Source: UBA3775 sp964625275
GTDB lineage: Bacteria; Bacillota; Clostridia; Lachnospirales; Lachnospiraceae
DNA length: 10,386 nt
NCBI GenBank assembly: GCA_964625275.1
Contig: CAZVBH010000078.1
Coordinates: 1-10,386, forward strand
Direction of reading: 5' to 3'
Shown one piece after another: positions 6,413-10,386 of the stretch. Numbering within the stretch: position 1 is the stretch's first letter; each line of letters opens with the position of its first letter. Position numbers and translations under genes: made by a program. Under the pieces are notes generated by a model, which was not told the origin of the DNA, ran no database searches, and was given only the letters and a program-made list of their open reading frames with translations.

Positions 6413-6441
6413 ACTATAACATACTAATTCATATTTGTCCA
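6413..6441 (-). promoter_or_regulatory. rpsO promoter inside the end of ribF
   Basis: On the minus strand TGGACA (6441-6436), a 17-base spacer and TATAGT (6418-6413) each match the sigma-A consensus at five of six bases. A TG one base before the -10 box adds an extended -10. The -35 box is the Trp-Thr codon pair near the end of ribF, and the ribF stop codon lies in the spacer. Transcription would start near 6406, giving a leader of about 90 bases. This lets rpsO be expressed apart from the upstream genes. Confidence 0.75.
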
Positions 6442-7347
6442 GCTATTTTTATCAGTTTCTATCTGATTTTTCAATTCATCAAGACCATTAAATTTCATCT
6501 CCGGTCTGACAAAGGTCTTCAATCTTACTTTTAAGGTCTCTCCATAAAGATTTCCATCGAAATTTATAATATTTGTTTCAACAAGAGGAATCTTCTTTTC
6601 TTCTACTGTTGGCTTTACGCCTATGTTAGTTATACCTTTATAGGTAATGCCAAAAATGTCCAGCAGACTTCCATAGACTCCAAACTTAGGTAGAAGCACG
6701 CCATCTTCAGGCTTAATATTAACTGTCGGAAGACCAATTGTTCTGCCGAGATGATTGCCCTCAATTACAATACCTTCAAAAGAATACTCATAGCCCAGCA
6801 TATACTCTGCTTCCCGGACATTGCCTTCAATAAGCTCATTCTTAATTCTTGAGCTCGAAACAGGTGCTCCTTTATATTCAAGTCTTGGAACAACTATCAT
6901 TTTAATATTGTGAAGGCAACAAAGCTTATTTAATAGGCTGATATCACCTCGCCTGTTGCGACCTATTGTAAAATCATCACCAACTACTAAAATTCCTGTT
7001 TTCCATTTTGAGACAATAAATTCTTCAAAGAAGTCTTCCGCCTCTGTATTCATCATTTTTTTGTCAAATGGCAGCTCGCAATAATAATCAACGCCTAAAT
7101 TTTCAAGTTTATTTATCTTCTGAGACCTGTCAAGAAGTGTTCCGACATAGTCCTTTTTCAATAAGGTATCAGGATGGTCAACAAAAGAAGCAACAACTGT
7201 ACTCTGATTAGAGCCAAGCTCCGAACTGCGATTTTTCATAACCTCATCAATTATCTTTTTATGACCAAGATGAAGTCCATCAAATTTACCTATCGTAACT
7301 ATATTTTTACCAGATACAAACCTGTATTCTGAATTAATTATAAGCAA
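6424..7347 (-). CDS. ribF: RibF, bifunctional riboflavin kinase / FAD synthetase
   Basis: Cytosolic enzyme that phosphorylates riboflavin to FMN and adenylylates FMN to FAD. The N-terminal nucleotidyltransferase domain shows GKFDGLHLGH (20-29), VVGDDFTIGRNRRGD (121-135) and SSSRIK (164-169). The C-terminal kinase domain shows GRTIGLPTVN (201-210), NIGVKPT (241-247) and VETNIINFDGNLYGE (256-270). I choose the TTG codon at 7347-7345 as start because GGAGG at 7358-7354 lies six bases upstream and the protein then begins MLIINS, as relatives do, giving 307 residues. An in-frame ATG at 7377 would start inside a tandem repeat with no ribosome site. In the last motif the residues I remember as usually His and Asp/Asn appear as Asn and Asn, but the catalytic Glu (257) is kept. 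The rpsO promoter overlaps the 3' end. Confidence 0.95.
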   Translation of the reverse strand: MLIINSEYRFVSGKNIVTIGKFDGLHLGHKKIIDEVMKNRSSELGSNQSTVVASFVDHPDTLLKKDYVGTLLDRSQKINKLENLGVDYYCELPFDKKMMNTEAEDFFEEFIVSKWKTGILVVGDDFTIGRNRRGDISLLNKLCCLHNIKMIVVPRLEYKGAPVSSSRIKNELIEGNVREAEYMLGYEYSFEGIVIEGNHLGRTIGLPTVNIKPEDGVLLPKFGVYGSLLDIFGITYKGITNIGVKPTVEEKKIPLVETNIINFDGNLYGETLKVRLKTFVRPEMKFNGLDELKNQIETDKNSWTNMN

Positions 7348-7371
7348 ATCAATCCTCCATAAATCAAAGTT

Positions 7372-7455
7372 GTACATTTCCTATTTTCATAAATTTAAAT
7401 GAATTTGGTACATTTCCTATTTTCATAAGGTTAAATGAATGTGGTACATTTCCTA
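7372..7455. repeat. 36-bp tandem direct repeat between truB and ribF (2.3 copies)
   Basis: Units at 7372-7407 and 7408-7443 are identical at 33 of 36 positions, and a third copy of 12 bases (GTACATTTCCTA, 7444-7455) ends exactly at the truB stop codon. On the minus strand each unit ends in ATGAAAATAGGAAATGTAC. The TAG stop of truB is the TAG of the first unit, so the repeat probably grew by duplication from the 3' edge of truB. It fills nearly the whole truB-ribF gap. There are no spacers, so it is not a CRISPR array. Confidence 0.93.
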
Positions 7456-8340
7456 ACAGAACATGCCGCAAACCTTGAGCTCTTCGCCTGTTCTTATATA
7501 TAATGCAAGAAAATTTCCAGACTCATCATAAAGCCTGATTTTTTCATCCTCAGATGGAATATATTTAAAGGTATCAAAAGCAAGCTTATTTCCATTTAGA
7601 ACCTGCTTAAGAAGCGAAGAGCCTACAGTAACCTTTTCATATTTCAAAAATACAATATCAGTTGGTAAAACTGCTGTATCCAATCTGCCGGCTTCTTTTA
7701 AAAGCTGTATTTCTGAAAGCTTTAAAGCTTTATCAATATCAAACATGTCTACACGAGTACGCTTAAGCTCGGTCATTGCAGCCCCACAGCCCAATTTTTC
7801 GCCAATATCATTGCATAAGGTTCTAATATAAGTTCCTTTTTCGCACGCAACTCTCATAGAGACGATGTAATTATCCATATCTATATTAAGTATGTCAATA
7901 GAATAAATTTTAACTATATTAGTCTTTCTTTCTACCTCAATACCCTGTCTGGCATATTCGTAGAGTTTTTTACCATTTACTTTTCTGGCAGAATACATTG
8001 GAGTAAGCTGAGATATTTCACCTAAAAAGCTCAAAATACAGGTGCGAATTTCTTCTTCAGTGCATTCTACTTCTGTAGATTTAGTCACCACTCCTGTAAT
8101 GTCCTGGGTGTCAGTCTTAATACCTAGCTTAAATGAAGTAACATACTCTTTATCTTTGTCAGTAAGAAGTCCACAAAGCTTTGTAGCATTACCAAGGCAA
8201 ACAGGAAGTACGCCTTCAGCCATTGGATCCAAAGTACCCGTATGACCGATTTTTTTCATTCCAAAAATGCCTCTAAGCTTTGCTACTACATCAAATGAGG
8301 TATAGCCCTGTTCCTTATATACATTTACTATTCCGTTCAT
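7453..8340 (-). CDS. truB: TruB, tRNA pseudouridine(55) synthase
   Basis: Converts uridine 55 in the T-loop of tRNAs to pseudouridine and also acts as a tRNA folding chaperone. It has 295 residues from the chosen start. The catalytic region GHTGTLDPMAEGVLPVCLG (32-50) contains the nucleophilic Asp38. The family motifs KVNGKKLYEYARQG and CEKGTYIRTLCNDIGEKLG and a C-terminal PUA-like segment follow. The start is ATG at 8340-8338 (MNGIVNVYKEQGYTSFD, the usual TruB opening), with AGGAG four to five bases upstream. In-frame ATGs at 8367 and 8355 lie before the ribosome site and would add non-conserved residues. It sits between nrnA and ribF, the standard Firmicutes order. The stop codon is shared with the tandem repeat downstream. 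Confidence 0.97.
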   Translation of the reverse strand: MNGIVNVYKEQGYTSFDVVAKLRGIFGMKKIGHTGTLDPMAEGVLPVCLGNATKLCGLLTDKDKEYVTSFKLGIKTDTQDITGVVTKSTEVECTEEEIRTCILSFLGEISQLTPMYSARKVNGKKLYEYARQGIEVERKTNIVKIYSIDILNIDMDNYIVSMRVACEKGTYIRTLCNDIGEKLGCGAAMTELKRTRVDMFDIDKALKLSEIQLLKEAGRLDTAVLPTDIVFLKYEKVTVGSSLLKQVLNGNKLAFDTFKYIPSEDEKIRLYDESGNFLALYIRTGEELKVCGMFC

Positions 8341-8387
8341 GAATCTCCTAATCATTTTTACCGGCACAACAATTTCACTTTATGCCG

Positions 8388-8434
8388 CATACAGTTTACG
8401 TCATACAGCCTGCTGCATAATAGCCTGCTGTATA
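8388..8434. repeat. Short direct and inverted repeats between nrnA and truB
   Basis: AGCCTGCTG occurs at 8407-8415 and 8422-8430 (15-base period), and CATACAG at 8388-8394 and 8402-8408 (14-base period). ATACAGC (8403-8409) and GCTGTAT (8427-8433) also form an inverted repeat around the first pair. There is no T tract, so it is not a terminator. A weak promoter-like pair on the minus strand (TTGTTA and TATTAT, 16 apart) overlaps it. The remaining bases of this 140-base gap hold only the truB ribosome site. Confidence 0.6.
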
Positions 8435-8480
8435 ACTTAACAAAATGTTGCAGGTTAATTCTAAAGCAACCTTTTTAACA

Positions 8481-9431
8481 TTATAGCTGCTTGTAAATTT
8501 CTCTTAATACTGAATCAACAGCTTCAGCCTTTGTGCCTGAAATACTAAAGCCGGCTGCCATGGCATGTCCACCGCCTCCAAAGACGGACGCAACTAAAGA
8601 AACATCTACGGCGCCTGTCTTATCTCTGAGACTGCCCTTAAAAAAGTTCGGCTTGTCTTCTCTTAAGAAGAATGCCACTTCTACTCCATCAGTTAAACGA
8701 AGCTGTTCAACAACACCTTCAGTATCCTCAGCAGTAGCTGAAAATTCAATCATATCCTCATCAGACAAAACTGTATATGCAATAAGTCCATTATCAGAAA
8801 TTTCGGCATTATCAATTGCTCTTGCTAAAAGCTTATTCTGCTTCCAAGTTTTAGAATAAAAGGAATTATCAATTATCCTTGCACTGTCCACACCTTTACT
8901 AAGCAATTTACCTGCTGCAATCATTGTAGACTCGGTTGTAGCAGAATATTTAAATACACCAGTATCAAAAACAATTCCCAAATAAAGGCTTGTAGCTGTA
9001 TTTAAAGATATCTTATCATAATCCAGGAGTTCAAATAGTACCTCTGAAGCTGAGCTGTAACCGGCTTTTATTATATTAATGTCGCCAAAGCCCGGATTTG
9101 TCTTGTGATGATCAATCACAAAGGTCTTTTTAGCCTTATCAAAGCTTTTGCTTCCTACAGTCATCCTATCCTTTGCAGATATATCAAGACTGATAAATAA
9201 ATCAATATCATGATTAAAACTCTCTTCATCAGTCCTCTCCGGAACGCTCAGGTTTTTTTCGATAAGCTTTGGTACTTGCTCAAGGAAATAAAAAAGCTGC
9301 TTCTTTGGATAATTTTCTTTTATATAATGATAAAGACCAGAGGTTGAACCAACACAATCTCCATCAGGCCTGGTATGACCAACGATTGCAATTGATTCTG
9401 CCTTTTCAATTTCTTCAATTAAAATACTCAT
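8481..9431 (-). CDS. nrnA: NrnA-type DHH/DHHA1 phosphoesterase (oligoribonuclease / pAp phosphatase)
   Basis: Manganese-dependent phosphoesterase that degrades very short RNAs (nanoRNA) and, in characterised relatives, dephosphorylates 3',5'-adenosine bisphosphate; some relatives cleave cyclic dinucleotide products. It has 316 residues. The DHH domain shows HTRPDGDCVGS (19-29, metal ligands His19, Asp23, Asp25), the DISAKD segment with Asp83, VIDHHKTN (105-112) and FDTGVFKYS (155-163, Asp156). The DHHA1 domain ends with GGGGHAMAAG (285-294), the substrate-binding loop. All metal-ligand positions look intact. The start is ATG at 9431-9429 with GGAAGG five bases upstream. In related genomes it stands between rbfA and truB. 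Here the gene just upstream, 21 bases away, is instead a nuclease-like protein, so the two may be cotranscribed. Confidence 0.93.
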   Translation of the reverse strand: MSILIEEIEKAESIAIVGHTRPDGDCVGSTSGLYHYIKENYPKKQLFYFLEQVPKLIEKNLSVPERTDEESFNHDIDLFISLDISAKDRMTVGSKSFDKAKKTFVIDHHKTNPGFGDINIIKAGYSSASEVLFELLDYDKISLNTATSLYLGIVFDTGVFKYSATTESTMIAAGKLLSKGVDSARIIDNSFYSKTWKQNKLLARAIDNAEISDNGLIAYTVLSDEDMIEFSATAEDTEGVVEQLRLTDGVEVAFFLREDKPNFFKGSLRDKTGAVDVSLVASVFGGGGHAMAAGFSISGTKAEAVDSVLREIYKQL

Positions 9432-9452
9432 AATGTCCTTCCAAACGCCTTT

Positions 9453-10386
9453 CTACTTTTTTAAAAATTGTACTTTACATTTTTTCTTATAAAATGCGAT
9501 TCCATACTTTATGATAGTATCCATTCCATCACCATGTAAGACGGCATCGTAGTTTTTTTCTTCAATCTGTTGTATTGCTTTTTTGCAGTAAGCCTGTAAA
9601 TCTTCATCGTCTGCATACTTGAGTTCAATTACAATTCCAACACCTTCCGGTGTCTTTATTAAGATATCGCTGTAGCCATTTCCTGATTCTGAATTAGATG
9701 AAATAAACCAATCATCTTCATATTGTAAAATACCAAGTAAGATTCCATGATAAAAATTTTCTCTGTAATATTTCCTACCTGCGAAATCTCGAATACTTAT
9801 GGACTTCCAAAGACATGCATTAAGCTTTTTCTCAACAATCTCAGGTTCTCCATGTATTAAAGCATTACAAATTTCCTTCAATAGACTGTGATCCTTTTCG
9901 ACAACATTTTGGAACCACTCCTGAATCTGTTCAATGTAAACCTCTCTAACTTCATTATTAGGAATTCTTAGCTTTAATCTGCCGTCAGGTAAGACTTCAT
10001 CTGCCGTTAGATAGCCTGTGGTTAACAATACACTCCATAAATTGTCTATCGAATTATAAAGTTCATCATAGGTAAGTGTTTCACTAACCTTTTTAATTAC
10101 ATATTCACCTGCAACAAGCTGTTCCAGCTCTTGCTTAGTTGCACCATTAGCTTTGTCTATAAAGCTTCGGATAAGAGTATTTCCACTTGTATTAATCCAA
10201 TAATTCTTGGGTTTCAGAAGAAATTCTCTAACACTTTTGCCATCAGTGTCAGGGTTCAAATCAGCTTCTCGTGCATCATTTAAATCACTACAAAAATTAA
10301 TCACATCCCATGGACAGTACATATAAGAACGACCAAATTTATAACCATCATACCATTCTCTAACTAAATCACTCTGATCAGCCATA
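9453..10386 (-). CDS. AAA-ATPase-like / PD-(D/E)XK nuclease superfamily protein (DUF1703 type), 5' end outside window
   Basis: The C-terminal part of a protein family very abundant in Lachnospiraceae and Bacteroidetes, with an N-terminal AAA-ATPase-like domain and a C-terminal PD-(D/E)XK nuclease fold. Its cellular role is unknown. The visible 310 residues open with REWYDGYKFG and CPWDVIN, which in the family end the ATPase-like domain. The nuclease core lies at the C-terminus: GYSDILI with Asp240, IVIELKYA with Glu254 and Lys256, and the conserved Gln273 in AIQQIEEKNY. The D...E-x-K residues are all present, so the fold looks catalytically competent. The Met at the window edge is probably internal: full-length relatives are around 500-600 residues and the ATP-binding half is missing here. 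The stop is TAG at 9455-9453, 21 bases before nrnA. Confidence 0.85.
   Translation of the reverse strand, partial: MADQSDLVREWYDGYKFGRSYMYCPWDVINFCSDLNDAREADLNPDTDGKSVREFLLKPKNYWINTSGNTLIRSFIDKANGATKQELEQLVAGEYVIKKVSETLTYDELYNSIDNLWSVLLTTGYLTADEVLPDGRLKLRIPNNEVREVYIEQIQEWFQNVVEKDHSLLKEICNALIHGEPEIVEKKLNACLWKSISIRDFAGRKYYRENFYHGILLGILQYEDDWFISSNSESGNGYSDILIKTPEGVGIVIELKYADDEDLQAYCKKAIQQIEEKNYDAVLHGDGMDTIIKYGIAFYKKKCKVQFLKK

Noticed and set aside
7348..7377. Upstream ATG that would lengthen RibF by ten residues
   Set aside because: It would start inside the tandem repeat and run through the GGAGG site; the TTG codon six bases after GGAGG gives the conserved N-terminus.
7364..7426. Twenty-codon open frame on the minus strand across the 36-bp repeats
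   Set aside because: No ribosome binding site precedes its ATG, and the repeated peptide follows automatically from a repeat whose length is a multiple of three.
7372..7455. 36-base periodicity resembling CRISPR repeats
   Set aside because: The copies are directly adjacent with no spacers, and no cas genes are present.
1..10386. A complete novel multi-gene system such as a defence or secretion island
   Set aside because: Apart from the one nuclease-like gene at the right edge, all genes are recognised housekeeping genes in conserved order.

Overview
The window fits an AT-rich, low-GC Gram-positive bacterium, most likely a Lachnospiraceae-type Clostridium relative (Butyrivibrio/Roseburia neighbourhood; this is inference). 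Three things point there. The gene orders are those of Firmicutes. The HrcA/CIRCE heat-shock control is typical of them. The DnaK N-terminus lacks the roughly 24-residue segment that Proteobacterial DnaK carries after its catalytic lysine. Every gene lies on the minus strand, so the biological reading order runs from high to low coordinates.

Right part (about 10386 to 5995): a 5'-truncated AAA-ATPase-like/PD-(D/E)XK protein gene is followed by nrnA (DHH phosphoesterase), truB (tRNA pseudouridine 55 synthase), ribF (riboflavin kinase/FAD synthetase) and rpsO (ribosomal protein S15). The last four are the tail of the classical nusA-infB-rbfA-nrnA-truB-ribF-rpsO translation cluster. The first gene is a foreign-looking neighbour. 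rpsO has its own strong promoter embedded in the end of ribF, a branched leader that could be the S15 autoregulatory site, and a strong terminator. A 36-bp tandem repeat fills the truB-ribF gap.

Middle (5692 to 5994): this gene-free stretch is packed with nested inverted repeats, from an outermost pair (5730-5738/5971-5979) inward through at least eight further stems, with two diverged copies of one hairpin module. It is the least explained part of the window. It lies where the rpsO cluster ends and the lepA cluster begins.

Left part (5691 to 1): lepA (elongation factor 4) ends in its own terminator. hemW follows, with an unusual insertion of about 50-60 residues near its N-terminus, and has its own terminator. 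Then comes a textbook heat-shock operon: a consensus promoter, a perfect CIRCE operator, hrcA (repressor), grpE (nucleotide exchange factor) and dnaK (chaperone, cut by the window edge). HrcA binds CIRCE and represses its own operon.

Most of the window is conserved housekeeping. I see no defence island, CRISPR array or complete new multi-gene system. The most unusual signals are the structured intergenic element, the 36-bp tandem repeat, the HemW insertion and the nuclease-like gene next to nrnA.
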